A stretch of 64,000 bases of DNA from an uncultured Cytophagales bacterium (GCA_913057175.1 CAJXNP010000022.1:1-64000); one strand, 5' to 3'; positions 1 to 10,178 are shown, counted from the stretch's first letter. A program made the numbers and translations. Notes: generated by a model from the letters alone, not told the origin.

Positions 1-97
1 TTCGGGGTTTTTTATTAAATTTTTATCGACGTAACTTGTTGTCTTTCTGTCTGTTGACTTTTATAAGGTACGGCCTACCTATAGACAGATATTCTAC

Positions 98-1006
98 CTA
101 TTTATTCAGCAACACAGCTTTCTTTGCATAGTACTTATTCAAAACAGGGTATAGAATGATTGACAGAATGATTAGCATAGCTCCAATAAAAAACGGGGCG
201 TTCATCATCTTGTGCTCATGAAAGATAATGAACGCTAACACGATCCCATAAACCGGCTCAAGATTGATGGAAAGATTAATTGCAAAAGCAGAGAATTTTT
301 TCATTAAATGGATGGAAGCTGTATAAGCATAAACCGTACAAACCAGTGACAAGACAAGAAGATAAATGATATCCATTGATTGCAGCCCCAATTGCAATCC
401 GTTAGATTCAGAAAAATAACTAATGTAGAGAGGAAAAAAGAGAAGAATTCCCAGGTTTGCTCCTGACATTTCATAAAAAGCTATGGCATAGTGATTGGTT
501 TTCTTAGCCATCTTACTGTTAATAATGGTAAAAATGGATGCAAAAATGGCTGAAATAATAGCCAATATCAGTCCTGATGCCACTTCAAATTCATACATGA
601 ATATGATATAAAGCCCCAGGATCACCAACAATCCCAGGACAACCTCGAGCCAGATCACCTTTCGTCTCGAAATAAGAGGTTCGATCAATGAGGTCCAAAA
701 AGCGGTGGTGGCAATTCCCACCAGGCAAACCGACACATTTGAAACCCTGGCGGACAAGAAAAAAAGAATCCAGTGGGCGGAGACCAACATACCGACCAGC
801 AACAATTGGATAATTTGTTTCAGATCGGTTTTTAATTGTTTCTTGTAAATAAGTGCGATCGTGCCAATTCCAATAGATGCGATCAAAGTCCTGTAAAACA
901 CTAATTCCACAGAGGGAATTGAAATGAGTTTACCCAATATAGCTGTAAAACCCCAGATTAAAATGATAAAATGCAGGTGAAGGAAGTCTTTGCCCGAAGC
1001 ATTCAT
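98..1006 (-). CDS. DMT superfamily (EamA) transporter
   Basis: About 10 hydrophobic segments; EamA-type N-terminus (FIILIWGFTAILGKL...FYRTLIA). Confidence 0.85.
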   Translation of the reverse strand: MNASGKDFLHLHFIILIWGFTAILGKLISIPSVELVFYRTLIASIGIGTIALIYKKQLKTDLKQIIQLLLVGMLVSAHWILFFLSARVSNVSVCLVGIATTAFWTSLIEPLISRRKVIWLEVVLGLLVILGLYIIFMYEFEVASGLILAIISAIFASIFTIINSKMAKKTNHYAIAFYEMSGANLGILLFFPLYISYFSESNGLQLGLQSMDIIYLLVLSLVCTVYAYTASIHLMKKFSAFAINLSINLEPVYGIVLAFIIFHEHKMMNAPFFIGAMLIILSIILYPVLNKYYAKKAVLLNK

Positions 1007-2076
1007 TTCGGCACTTTTTTATACAGATAAAGACCCACACCAGCAAATAGAATATTTGGCATCCATACTGCAAGAATCGGGTTCCAGGAACCCGCATTCG
1101 CAACAGTCCGGGAAAAGGTAAATAAAATGATGAAAATAAATGCGATCAAAAATCCAAGCGCTATTTGAAATCCTGATCCACCCCTAGATTTTTTTGATGA
1201 AATGAATAGTCCGATAAAAGTGAGAATAATCACACCAAAGGGAGACATAAAGCGAATATATTTTTCCACTTTGTACATCAGAATATCGTCAGCTCCACGC
1301 ATTTCCAGCTCTTCAATTTTTTGTTCCAATTCGCCCATGTTCAGGGATTCGAATAGCATGTATTCCGAGCCAAGATCCTTAGGTCTGATCATCAAGGTTG
1401 TGTCGAGCTCTTTTCCATATGAAAAACTCTCATCAATCCCGTCAAAAGTATGAAGTGTCCAGTCGTCAAGCTTCCATAAGGAAGAATCTTCATTCCAGTA
1501 TAACCTTCTTGCGTAAAGCTTTTCTGTAAGATCTGTCCCTGTGATGGTTTCCAAAGTAAAATCATATCCGGTGTTGGAAGCAGTATTGAAAGTATTCAAA
1601 TACAAATAGCTGTTTGGCCCAACTTTCATATGGATATCAGATTCTGAATAATTGGACATTTTTTTTAAATACGTTGTTTCAAATATGATCCGCTCCTTAT
1701 TGGAATTTGGAATAACCCATCCACCGAAATAAAAAGACAAAGAGGCTATGACCAAAGCTCCAATAAAATAAGGTCGGGATATCCTCAAAAAACTAATACC
1801 ACTGCTAAGCATAGCAATGATTTCCGTATGTGTGGCAAGCTGGGAGGTGACAAAAACAACCGCGATGAACACGGTTATCGGGGTGATCATATTTGCGATA
1901 TAGGGGGCGAAATTGGCATAATAGCCCGCTATTTCTTTGGCATTCAATCTGTTCTCGATGAATTTTTCATTCATCTCCGTCAGATTGATGATGCAAACAA
2001 TCGTCACAAACATGAGGACAATGAAAAAGAATGCCTTCAAAAACTTCTGTAATATGTACCAATCCAGCTTTTTCAT
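1003..2076 (-). CDS. LptF/LptG family permease
   Basis: MKKLDWYILQKFLKAFFFIVLMF N-terminus, large periplasmic domain and C-terminal TM helices typical of the YjgP/YjgQ family; overlaps the upstream gene. Confidence 0.85.
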   Translation of the reverse strand: MKKLDWYILQKFLKAFFFIVLMFVTIVCIINLTEMNEKFIENRLNAKEIAGYYANFAPYIANMITPITVFIAVVFVTSQLATHTEIIAMLSSGISFLRISRPYFIGALVIASLSFYFGGWVIPNSNKERIIFETTYLKKMSNYSESDIHMKVGPNSYLYLNTFNTASNTGYDFTLETITGTDLTEKLYARRLYWNEDSSLWKLDDWTLHTFDGIDESFSYGKELDTTLMIRPKDLGSEYMLFESLNMGELEQKIEELEMRGADDILMYKVEKYIRFMSPFGVIILTFIGLFISSKKSRGGSGFQIALGFLIAFIFIILFTFSRTVANAGSWNPILAVWMPNILFAGVGLYLYKKVPK

Positions 2077-2083
2077 TCAACCT

Positions 2084-3214
2084 CTAAATTCTCTGTTTCA
2101 CTCTCTTTACCATATTATTTTTCCAGTTAACGAAATTACCCGATTTTATTTGATTTCTGGCCTCTTTCACCAACCACAAATAAAACGCAAGGTTGTGCAA
2201 ACTCGCTATTTGAGCTCCCAATATTTCCTTGCTTATGATCAGATGTCTTAAATAAGCTTTCGAATAAAAATTACTGGCATAATTGTCCAGGTTGGTGTCT
2301 ATCGGACTAAGATCATCTTTCCACTTTTCGTTTCTGATATTGATGATTCCTTCGCTGGTGAATAACATTCCGTTTCTTGCATTTCGGGTTGGCATCACGC
2401 AATCAAACATATCAATCCCCATCGCAATCGATTCGAGGATATTTTCCGGTGTACCTACTCCCATCAGGTACCTGGGTTTATCTGCCGGCATTATCTTGGT
2501 CACCTCCTCCGTCATTTCATACATCATTTCCGCCGGTTCACCCACAGACAGGCCTCCAATGGCATTCCCATCCATTTCAAATGATGCAATAACCTCCGCT
2601 GATTTCTTTCTTAGATCTGGGTAAACGCTACCCTGAATGATCGGAAACAAGGTTTGCAGGTAGCCGTATTTGGGTTCAGTTTCATTAAACCGGTCCACAC
2701 ATCTCTTCAGCCATCGATGTGTCATTTCCATGGATGATTTGGCATAATCATATTCACATGGATAGGGCGTACACTCATCAAAAGCCATAATGATATCTGC
2801 CCCAATAACTCGTTGAATATCCATGACATTCTCTGGCGTGAAAAAATGTCTTGATCCGTCAATGTGTGACTGAAATCTTACCCCTTCTTCGGAAATTTTT
2901 CTGTTATCTGCCAACGAATAAACCTGGTACCCTCCACTATCGGTCAGAACCGGGCCTTTCCAACCATTGAATTGATGAATTCCTCCACATTTTTCAACCA
3001 AATCCAAACCAGGCCGCATGAATAAATGGTAGGTATTTCCGAGGATAATTTGTGCCCCAATATCATTTTCCAGCTCCCTCTGATGCACAGCTTTTACTGT
3101 ACCTGCTGTTCCAACAGGCATAAAAATAGGGGTTTCAATTTGCCCATGATCCGTGATGATCCTTCCTGCTCTGGCTCCCGAACCCGCATCTTTTACTTCA
3201 ATATTAAAAATCAT
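2084..3214 (-). CDS. tgt: tRNA-guanine(34) transglycosylase
   Basis: IFMPVGTAGTVKAV, LTDSGGYQVYSL, ADIIMAFDECTPYP, GGLSVGEP, YLMGVGTPENI motifs. Confidence 0.95.
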   Translation of the reverse strand: MIFNIEVKDAGSGARAGRIITDHGQIETPIFMPVGTAGTVKAVHQRELENDIGAQIILGNTYHLFMRPGLDLVEKCGGIHQFNGWKGPVLTDSGGYQVYSLADNRKISEEGVRFQSHIDGSRHFFTPENVMDIQRVIGADIIMAFDECTPYPCEYDYAKSSMEMTHRWLKRCVDRFNETEPKYGYLQTLFPIIQGSVYPDLRKKSAEVIASFEMDGNAIGGLSVGEPAEMMYEMTEEVTKIMPADKPRYLMGVGTPENILESIAMGIDMFDCVMPTRNARNGMLFTSEGIINIRNEKWKDDLSPIDTNLDNYASNFYSKAYLRHLIISKEILGAQIASLHNLAFYLWLVKEARNQIKSGNFVNWKNNMVKRVKQRI

Positions 3215-3373
3215 TTCTACTGTTAATTCGGGCGCAAATTAAATCATAAAATTTAATTGAAAAGTCTAAAAACTTCTTCACTCTGATTATTGAGATGTGC
3301 ATATTCTTTTTTTCGAATTTATTATCGATAAAAAATTACACCATTTAACATTTGTTAAAATATACATTTACTT

Positions 3374-4513
3374 TTGAGAATCTTTTATTTTCTTGACCAA
3401 ATGATTCAACTCATCCAAATAATCTGGTATATATTCCTGGCTAGCGCTGCTATATTATTGATTTACAACCTTGTATCTCTTCTCAGTATCCTGTTTTACA
3501 ATAAAAAGTTCAAAAACCACTCCCAGGGTGTCTCCGTGGTAATTTGTGCCATAAACGAATTGGAAAACCTGAAAGAGCTCATCCCCCAGCTATTACAACA
3601 AACCTATAAAAATTTTGAGTTGATCATAGTCGATGACAGGTCAGATGATGACACCTATTATTATTTGAAAACACTTGCGGATGAAAATGAAAAAATAAAG
3701 CACGTTAGGATCGACTCAACTCCTGACCATATTAATGAAAAAAAATATGCCATTTTTCTGGGAGTGAAAGCTTCGACCAACGATATCGTCTTGCTAACCG
3801 ATTCCGATTGTAGACCAGCCTCCACTCAGTGGATCGCCAAAATGACGCAACCATTTTCCCAGAAAAACACAAAAATTGTCCTTGGATTTTCTCCTTATGA
3901 AAAAACCAAAGGGTTGCTGGGAAACTATATTATCTTTGAAACCTTTCTGACAGCCATTAGCTATTTCACATTTGCCATGCTGGGGAGACCCTACATGGGA
4001 GTAGGAAGAAACATGGCGTACCGAAAATCGTTCTTTCTTGAGAATGAGGGATTCAAGGGCTTTCAAAAAGTACTGGGCGGTGACGATGATTTATTTGTCA
4101 ATAAAAATGCGAAAAAAGACAATACCGCCGTTGTACTAGATAGTGAGGCCAAGACCGTGTCAAAACCAAAAAATTCATGGGATAGATATTTTGTGCAAAA
4201 GACCAGGCACTTATCGGTAGGAAAGTACTATAAAAAGGGAGATAGATTTTTATTGGGAGTACTATTTATAAGCAAACTGCTATTTTGGCTGACATTTATT
4301 CCTGTAATTGTGGCAGAGTTTAAACCTATTTGGACTTTATCAGGTTTTATTGGTGTATTGGTACTATTCTTGACCTCTTATATTGTCTTCAGGAAAAAAC
4401 TGAAAGACTCAAAAGGAGCCTGGAATATAATCCTCTTAGACATTATACACATATTTTACTATCTTTCAGTCGGTCTGAAAGTAAAGTTCACAAAAAAGGT
4501 TAAATGGAGTTAA
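3374..4513 (+). CDS. Family 2 glycosyltransferase, membrane associated
   Basis: VSVVICAINELENLKELIPQLLQQTYKNFELIIVDDRSDDDT GT2 motif; C-terminal TM helices. Confidence 0.85.
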   Translation: MRIFYFLDQMIQLIQIIWYIFLASAAILLIYNLVSLLSILFYNKKFKNHSQGVSVVICAINELENLKELIPQLLQQTYKNFELIIVDDRSDDDTYYYLKTLADENEKIKHVRIDSTPDHINEKKYAIFLGVKASTNDIVLLTDSDCRPASTQWIAKMTQPFSQKNTKIVLGFSPYEKTKGLLGNYIIFETFLTAISYFTFAMLGRPYMGVGRNMAYRKSFFLENEGFKGFQKVLGGDDDLFVNKNAKKDNTAVVLDSEAKTVSKPKNSWDRYFVQKTRHLSVGKYYKKGDRFLLGVLFISKLLFWLTFIPVIVAEFKPIWTLSGFIGVLVLFLTSYIVFRKKLKDSKGAWNIILLDIIHIFYYLSVGLKVKFTKKVKWS

Positions 4514-5115
4514 ATAAAAATTTTTCCGATAAAGCGCTCGAGGATTTTCGTTTGATCGATATGGCCGTGGAGTATAAGGACCAACAGGCCTATGGAGAAC
4601 TGATGAAAAGATACAAGAGACCGGTCTATCATATGATCCTGAAAATGGTTCGAAATGTGGACGATGCGGAGGACCTGACCATTGAAGCGTTTGCCAAAGC
4701 ATTTAAAAACCTTGCCAGATTTAAAAAGGATTATACTTTCAGCACCTGGTTGTTCAGAATAGCGACCAATAATGCCATTGACTTCATCAGAAAGAAAAAG
4801 CTGGACACCATGAGCCTTGACACCACATTCAAGGATGATGATGGAGCAAGTGTATCAATCGACGTGGAAGATGAAAAAAACCTGAATCCGCAGGAAGTTG
4901 CGATCAAATCGCAAAAAATCGAATTAGTAAGGGTATTTGTGGATAAATTACCTCCAAAATATCAAAGGCTGGTTAAGCTGCGCTATTTTGACGAATTGTC
5001 TTACGAAGAAATCGCCAAAGAACTGGATGCTCCCCTGGGAACCATCAAAGCACAACTTCATCGGGCTAGAGAATTAATGTACGACCTGGTAAAAGACAAA
5101 AAGCAGCATATATAG
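4504..5115 (+). CDS. RNA polymerase sigma factor, sigma-70/ECF-like
   Basis: Region 2 (DAEDLTIEAFAKAFKNLARFKKDYTFSTWLFRIATNNAIDFIRKKK) and region 4 (YQRLVKLRYFDELSYEEIAKELDAPLGTIKAQLHRAREL). Confidence 0.9.
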   Translation: MELNKNFSDKALEDFRLIDMAVEYKDQQAYGELMKRYKRPVYHMILKMVRNVDDAEDLTIEAFAKAFKNLARFKKDYTFSTWLFRIATNNAIDFIRKKKLDTMSLDTTFKDDDGASVSIDVEDEKNLNPQEVAIKSQKIELVRVFVDKLPPKYQRLVKLRYFDELSYEEIAKELDAPLGTIKAQLHRARELMYDLVKDKKQHI

Positions 5116-5116
5116 A

Positions 5117-5746
5117 ATGCTCCCAGGCATTGATCGCATCTATCATTATTTCCCGGATCTTTCCGTTCATCAAAAAAATCAATTGGAAAAATTGTGGCTT
5201 TTGTATCAGGAATGGAATGCAAAGATAAATGTCATTTCAAGGAAAGATATTGATGACCTTTATGTCAAACATGTTCTCCATTCCCTGGGAATTGCCAAAG
5301 TTGTAAAGTTTGAACCAGGCTCGGAAATTCTGGATGTGGGAACCGGTGGCGGCTTTCCCGGAATCCCCCTGGCGATCATGTTTCCGAAATCAAAATTCCA
5401 CTTGGTTGACTCTATCGGTAAGAAAATTAAAGTAGTAGAAGAAGTGGCCAGAGGAGCCGGAATACAAAACGTGACTTTTGAGCATTGCCGGGCTGAAAAA
5501 ATAAAAAAACAATACGACTACGTGATAAGCCGGGCTGTTACACGGATGAAGCCATTCTGTCAATGGGTCAGCAAAAACCTGAAGCATAATCCCAAAAATT
5601 CTCAAACAGGGATTTATTACCTCAAAGGTGGGGAATTGTTGGAAGAAATGAGCGAGATCCGCTATGGCTGGAGGGAATATCAGTTGAGTAACTTCTTTAA
5701 CGAAGATTTTTTTGAAACGAAGAAGGTGGTTTTTGTGAAGATTTAG
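5117..5746 (+). CDS. rsmG: 16S rRNA (guanine(527)-N(7))-methyltransferase
   Basis: NVISRKDIDDLYVKHVLHSLGIAK and LDVGTGGGFPGIPLAIMFP motifs. Confidence 0.93.
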   Translation: MLPGIDRIYHYFPDLSVHQKNQLEKLWLLYQEWNAKINVISRKDIDDLYVKHVLHSLGIAKVVKFEPGSEILDVGTGGGFPGIPLAIMFPKSKFHLVDSIGKKIKVVEEVARGAGIQNVTFEHCRAEKIKKQYDYVISRAVTRMKPFCQWVSKNLKHNPKNSQTGIYYLKGGELLEEMSEIRYGWREYQLSNFFNEDFFETKKVVFVKI

Positions 5747-5817
5747 ATCATCTAAAATATCAGGAATATATGACTTCGGTCTTGAGAATCGGATTGCTAT
5801 TCATTCCGTGCGAATGA

Positions 5818-6381
5818 TTACCTTTTCCTGAAGAATAATCTCAAGCCCGTACTAATCAAAAAGCCGTTTGAATAAATGGGTTCAGTTTCCACCTTTTCTG
5901 CTTTAGCTCCGGTTCCAAGAGCCCCCAATTCAATAAAAATTGATTTGGAAAGCTTGTTTTCATTCGGAAATAAAAATTCAAACCCAAAGATCCCGTAAAT
6001 GCCAGGGACAACACTTTCACCTGAAAATATCTCATTGGGAAAGATGAAAATACCACCAATTTCACCATAATACCTGAAGAAATCCTGAATAGGCTTTGTT
6101 GCCAAAACATACCCCAATTTTAGGTTTTGATAATTTGTCCAGATAATTTTTGAGTTTTCATCCAGATGTTCCAAATACTGAAAATTATAGGCCAGCCTGA
6201 TCGCTGAATTTGTTTTCTTTCCCCAATAGGGAGACGTCAGTTGTAAACCAATTCCAAAATCCTTTTGGTACTGCTGTATACTTAATCCAACCGACATTTT
6301 GTTGATGGATTTGAGATTATCCTGAGCATGTATTTGTAACCATAAACCACTTATAATCAAAACTGCTAAAGCTCTTTTCAT
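5818..6381 (-). CDS. Hypothetical secreted/outer-membrane protein
   Basis: Signal peptide (MKRALAVLIISGLWLQIHAQ); beta-rich. Confidence 0.6.
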   Translation of the reverse strand: MKRALAVLIISGLWLQIHAQDNLKSINKMSVGLSIQQYQKDFGIGLQLTSPYWGKKTNSAIRLAYNFQYLEHLDENSKIIWTNYQNLKLGYVLATKPIQDFFRYYGEIGGIFIFPNEIFSGESVVPGIYGIFGFEFLFPNENKLSKSIFIELGALGTGAKAEKVETEPIYSNGFLISTGLRLFFRKR

Positions 6382-6516
6382 AATGAAATCAAAAAGTCAA
6401 ACATCCAACAAATTAATAAAACTATTGAAGTTTCCTTAATTCAAAATGAATATCAAATCACAGGATTTTTTTTAAGATGGTTGATTACTATATTTTTCGG
6501 GCATTAATCTGTTAAC

Positions 6517-6759
6517 ATGCAACTAAAATTCAGGGACTGGCTAATCATTTCATTCTTCGGGATTACTCTCATTGTCATCCTTTTCTTCCCTCAGTTCTCC
6601 TATCAAAGACTGAAGGAATCTACTTTGGAAAAAACCAAAGATCAGTTACATGTAAGTGTGCGAACAGTCGAAACCCATCGCTCCAAGATCATGAAAAAAC
6701 TGGGAGTCGCAAATACAGCAGAGATGATAAGAGCGGTCTATGAGAAGAAAATCATTTAG
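6517..6759 (+). pseudogene. Truncated LuxR-type HTH fused to a single TM segment (possible gene remnant)
   Basis: C-terminus LHVSVRTVETHRSKIMKKLGVANTAEMIRAVYE is the second half of a LuxR HTH; the first helices are absent and replaced by a TM segment. Confidence 0.55.
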
Positions 6760-7034
6760 CAAGGGGCAGAGAGGTAAGTGCAGAGGGGAGGTCAAAGATA
6801 AAAAGTCGGCCTGCAGAGGCATGCTCAAAAGTAATGTGATCGGTATTCAGTAATTGGCGAAATAGTTCGAAGCTGAAAGTTGAAAATTTATGGGTTGCCC
6901 GTTACGGGTTGTCCATTGTCCGTCCAACATGGAACATTGAACTTTAAACATTTAGCGTTGAATATTGGAAATACCCAGTGACTAATTACCAAGGCATAAT
7001 GCCAAATTTCCTAATGCCTCAATGCCCAATTCTC

Positions 7035-7114
7035 AAATCACCAAATCACCAAATCACCAAATCACCAAATCACCAAATCACCAAATCACCAAATCACCAA
7101 ATCACCAAATCACC
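7035..7114. repeat. Tandem repeat, 10 perfect copies of the 8-mer AAATCACC
   Basis: Direct reading of the sequence. Confidence 0.97.
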
Positions 7115-7259
7115 AAAGACGTACGTATTTTCCACATTTCTCATCAGTATTTTCAACAATAAAAAATACCGATTTTTTGGGCCTAACTAGTTGATTATCT
7201 GAACGTTTTATTTAGTAACATTGAAAATCAAAATATTAACGAATTAAAATAAAACAGAC

Positions 7260-7622
7260 ATGAAAAAGATACTTGCATTGAGTTTAGCGTTCTTAATGGT
7301 ATCGGCATATAGTTTTGCATTTACCGGAAATGACAATAAAGACGAAAAAGAAAAAAAGTCAACTAAGAAAGAGGTGAAAAAAGTAGAACTACAAGGGCCA
7401 AAAGCAAAAAACTATCACCCTGCTAAATACGATCTCCAGACTAGCGAAACAAAAACTGTTGAAACAACACACGAGGTGAATAAACTTCAAGGTCCAAAAG
7501 CAAAAAATTATTCTCCGGATAGCTATGATGTAGAAGCTCACCATTTGAATGATGTCTCTACCAATTCTGAAAGAACAAAACTACAAGGGCCGAAAGCAAA
7601 AAATTATCGCCCTGGTAAATAA
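7260..7622 (+). CDS. Small secreted protein with three LQGPKAKNY repeats
   Basis: Signal peptide; LQGPKAKNY at residues 44, 76 and 108 (32-aa period); followed by a terminator. Confidence 0.85.
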   Translation: MKKILALSLAFLMVSAYSFAFTGNDNKDEKEKKSTKKEVKKVELQGPKAKNYHPAKYDLQTSETKTVETTHEVNKLQGPKAKNYSPDSYDVEAHHLNDVSTNSERTKLQGPKAKNYRPGK

Positions 7623-7655
7623 GATATATAATACTTGATTTAGTTTAAAAGTGGA

Positions 7656-7682
7656 AGCAGCCAAATTGGCTGCTTTTTTTGT
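7656..7682 (+). terminator. Rho-independent terminator
   Basis: AGCAGCC-aaatt-GGCTGCT followed by T-run. Confidence 0.85.
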
Positions 7683-7823
7683 TGTCTATCATCATGATGT
7701 GAGAAAATAGTTTTATTATTTTCATCACTAACTTTAATTTCACCCTATAGTAATCTTCACTTAATTTTTGATTTGTACATTTTTGAAGTCTGATTTAAAA
7801 TTTGCTACAAGACTCTAACAAAT

Positions 7824-8495
7824 ATGGGATCAACTTTGTCCCACAATCGTGTTGATGACATTCCTTTTCTTCTCAGGCCATTATTATTAATTTTTGGTTA
7901 TGGAATGGGAATATTACTCTTTTTATATATCATCCTATCCCGTCTAACAATTAAAGTTAACGTTACCGGGAAGGAAAATCTGGATCTTCACCCCAATCAT
8001 ATTTATTGCCTCTGGCATTGCTATGACCCTGTTGCTTTTCAATGCTCAGCACCCAGCATAAGTAATTTCCTCGACAGAAATTCATTTGCTATGATGCAAC
8101 ACCCAGCTATTTACATGAAACCCATCCATGTTCTACTTCGAATGATGAGGATCAATAAATTAGTAATGGGATCAACTGGAAATGACGGACGAAAAGCTGC
8201 TGATCAACTAGTAAAATTACTTCGGGAAGGCTATTCAACAATCATAAATCCTGATGGGCCTTATGGTCCTCCTTTTGAATTAAAAAAAGGAGTCTTGCAT
8301 TTATCGCTTCAAAGCAATGTCCCAATTGTCCCTCTCAAGTTTAAATCTTCTAAATTTTTGGAGATGAATTCATGGGATCGAAAAAAGTTTGCTTTGCCAT
8401 TTAGGAAAGTTGAAGTTGTAATCGGTAAACCTATTCAAATTTCCGAATCAAATTTTGAAAAAATCCAGGAAGATTTAATCCTGAGATTAAGCTAA
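7824..8495 (+). CDS. DUF374-like / lysophospholipid acyltransferase family protein
   Basis: ALWH-type CLWHCYDP motif and NPDGPYGPPFELKKGVLHLS. Confidence 0.7.
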   Translation: MGSTLSHNRVDDIPFLLRPLLLIFGYGMGILLFLYIILSRLTIKVNVTGKENLDLHPNHIYCLWHCYDPVAFQCSAPSISNFLDRNSFAMMQHPAIYMKPIHVLLRMMRINKLVMGSTGNDGRKAADQLVKLLREGYSTIINPDGPYGPPFELKKGVLHLSLQSNVPIVPLKFKSSKFLEMNSWDRKKFALPFRKVEVVIGKPIQISESNFEKIQEDLILRLS

Positions 8496-8599
8496 GAAAC
8501 TGCTTTTTGAGTTCAACAAATCAAAAAATAAAAGACATAACTTTTCATAAACGCTATGCCTTTTATGCTGACAACGAGATTATCCCAAATTTAGGATTA

Positions 8600-9349
8600 T
8601 TAAATCTGGCTTAATCCGCCATCCACTTCAAATTCAACTCCATTGATGAAGGAAGCATCTTCCGAGGCTAGAAACAACACCGTTGAAGCTATTTCCTCAG
8701 GGCTACCAAATCGTGCTAACGGAACCCCGGCTAATACATTGCTGCTAAACCCATTCAATTGCTCTTCTGTCATCCCCATTTTTGAATAGATAGGAGTTTG
8801 AATTGGGCCGGGAGATACGCTGACCACTCTTATCTTTTTCTCCCGAAGTTCACTGGCCAATACCCTTGTCAATGAGCGTAATGCTCCTTTTGAAGCAGAG
8901 TAAACAGCCAAGCCGTCAAATCCCTTCTGATTAACGATCGACGTATTTGTAATAATGACTGCGCCCTCATTCAAATATGGAATCGCTGACTTAATGGTAA
9001 AAAATGGCCCTTTAACATTTGTATCGAATATCGAATTGTAATGGTCCAGTGTGATGTCACTGATCGGGGTTGGTGGGGCAATGCCAGCATTCAGAAACAG
9101 GATGTCAATTTTGCCAAAATGTGAAACAGTCTTTTCGATCAATTTCTGATTTTGCTCAATATCACTGGCATCTGATTTAATGGCCAGAAAATCGCCCTTC
9201 AGCTGTGAGGAAGTTTCATCAAGCGCTTCTTGTCTCCTACCCGTAAGGACTACTTTGGCTCCTTCTTTCAGAAACAATTTGACAGTTGCCAGGCCAATGC
9301 CACTATTACCGCCAGTAATGATTGCTACTTTGTTTTTAAGTTTTCCCAT
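8600..9349 (-). CDS. SDR family oxidoreductase
   Basis: TGGNSGIGLA, NAGIAPP, YSASKGAL and SPGPIQTPIY motifs. Confidence 0.92.
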   Translation of the reverse strand: MGKLKNKVAIITGGNSGIGLATVKLFLKEGAKVVLTGRRQEALDETSSQLKGDFLAIKSDASDIEQNQKLIEKTVSHFGKIDILFLNAGIAPPTPISDITLDHYNSIFDTNVKGPFFTIKSAIPYLNEGAVIITNTSIVNQKGFDGLAVYSASKGALRSLTRVLASELREKKIRVVSVSPGPIQTPIYSKMGMTEEQLNGFSSNVLAGVPLARFGSPEEIASTVLFLASEDASFINGVEFEVDGGLSQI

Positions 9350-9375
9350 GATTTAAATTTTTATTTGGAATGATT

Positions 9376-9412
9376 GTTTCAAACAACGTTCATTTGAAAC
9401 GAACGTTTCAAA
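9376..9412. promoter_or_regulatory. Probable TetR-family operator upstream of the SDR gene
   Basis: Perfect 9-bp inverted repeat TTTGAAACG-aa-CGTTTCAAA (9393-9412) plus a further GTTTCAAA half-site at 9376. Confidence 0.7.
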
Positions 9413-9427
9413 TACATGTAAAAAATT

Positions 9428-10003
9428 TTACAACACAGATAAGATTCTTTCGATTAGCTGATCCATCTGCTTCCTGGATTGATTCAACATTCCGGTTAGC
9501 TGTATCCCCTGAAGACTTGAAAAAAGATAAACTGCAGTTGCATGCACATCGAGATCTTCACGGAATTCTCCCTGCTCAATACCCCTTTGAAGGATATCTG
9601 AAAACAATTGGATCATATCCTCCATATTTGACTGCAAAAATGCGGATACTTTATTATCGCGATTTGCCAGCTCCGCTGTACTATTGACAAATAAACATCC
9701 CTTGAAATCTTCTCTATTTTGAATGGAATTGCCGGTATTTGTAAAAAATGAACGTAACGCCTGCATAGGTGTATTATTTAATAAACAATTGATATAATCC
9801 TTTTGCTGACTACCCTTGTAATGCTTTAATGCTGCAAGAAACAACTGGTATTTGTCACCAAAACTGTTGTAAAGACTGGAACGATTCAATCCGGATACAT
9901 CCACGATATCCTGCATAGAAGTAGCGCTATAACCTTTATTCCAAAATAAGTCAGTTACCTTGTTCAATACTTCTATCCTATCAAATGTTTCGGCCTTCGG
10001 CAT
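9428..10003 (-). CDS. TetR/AcrR family transcriptional regulator
   Basis: N-terminal HTH ATSMQDIVDVSGLNRSSLYNSFGDKYQLFLAAL. Confidence 0.9.
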   Translation of the reverse strand: MPKAETFDRIEVLNKVTDLFWNKGYSATSMQDIVDVSGLNRSSLYNSFGDKYQLFLAALKHYKGSQQKDYINCLLNNTPMQALRSFFTNTGNSIQNREDFKGCLFVNSTAELANRDNKVSAFLQSNMEDMIQLFSDILQRGIEQGEFREDLDVHATAVYLFSSLQGIQLTGMLNQSRKQMDQLIERILSVL

Positions 10004-10178
10004 ATGTTTATTGAAACGATTGGTTTAATATAATGTTAAATCAAGAGAAAACAAATCTCTTGATTTCCTTCGAAAAGGTTTGCTCAAAGTATTAATTAAC
10101 CTGCCAACCGAAATTTACGTAATAGGATACTCAACAACCTCTAAAATTCTATTCAATCCATCCAGACCAAAATTAAAT

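Noticed and set aside
6769-6840. Possible small RNA or promoter in the AG-rich spacer after the LuxR remnant
   Set aside because: No stem-loop plus T-tract or promoter motif visible; not enough support.
6978-7190. 70-aa ORF with KSPNHQIT peptide repeats
   Set aside because: Produced by translation of the 8-bp microsatellite (24 bp = 8 codons); no initiation or secretion signals.
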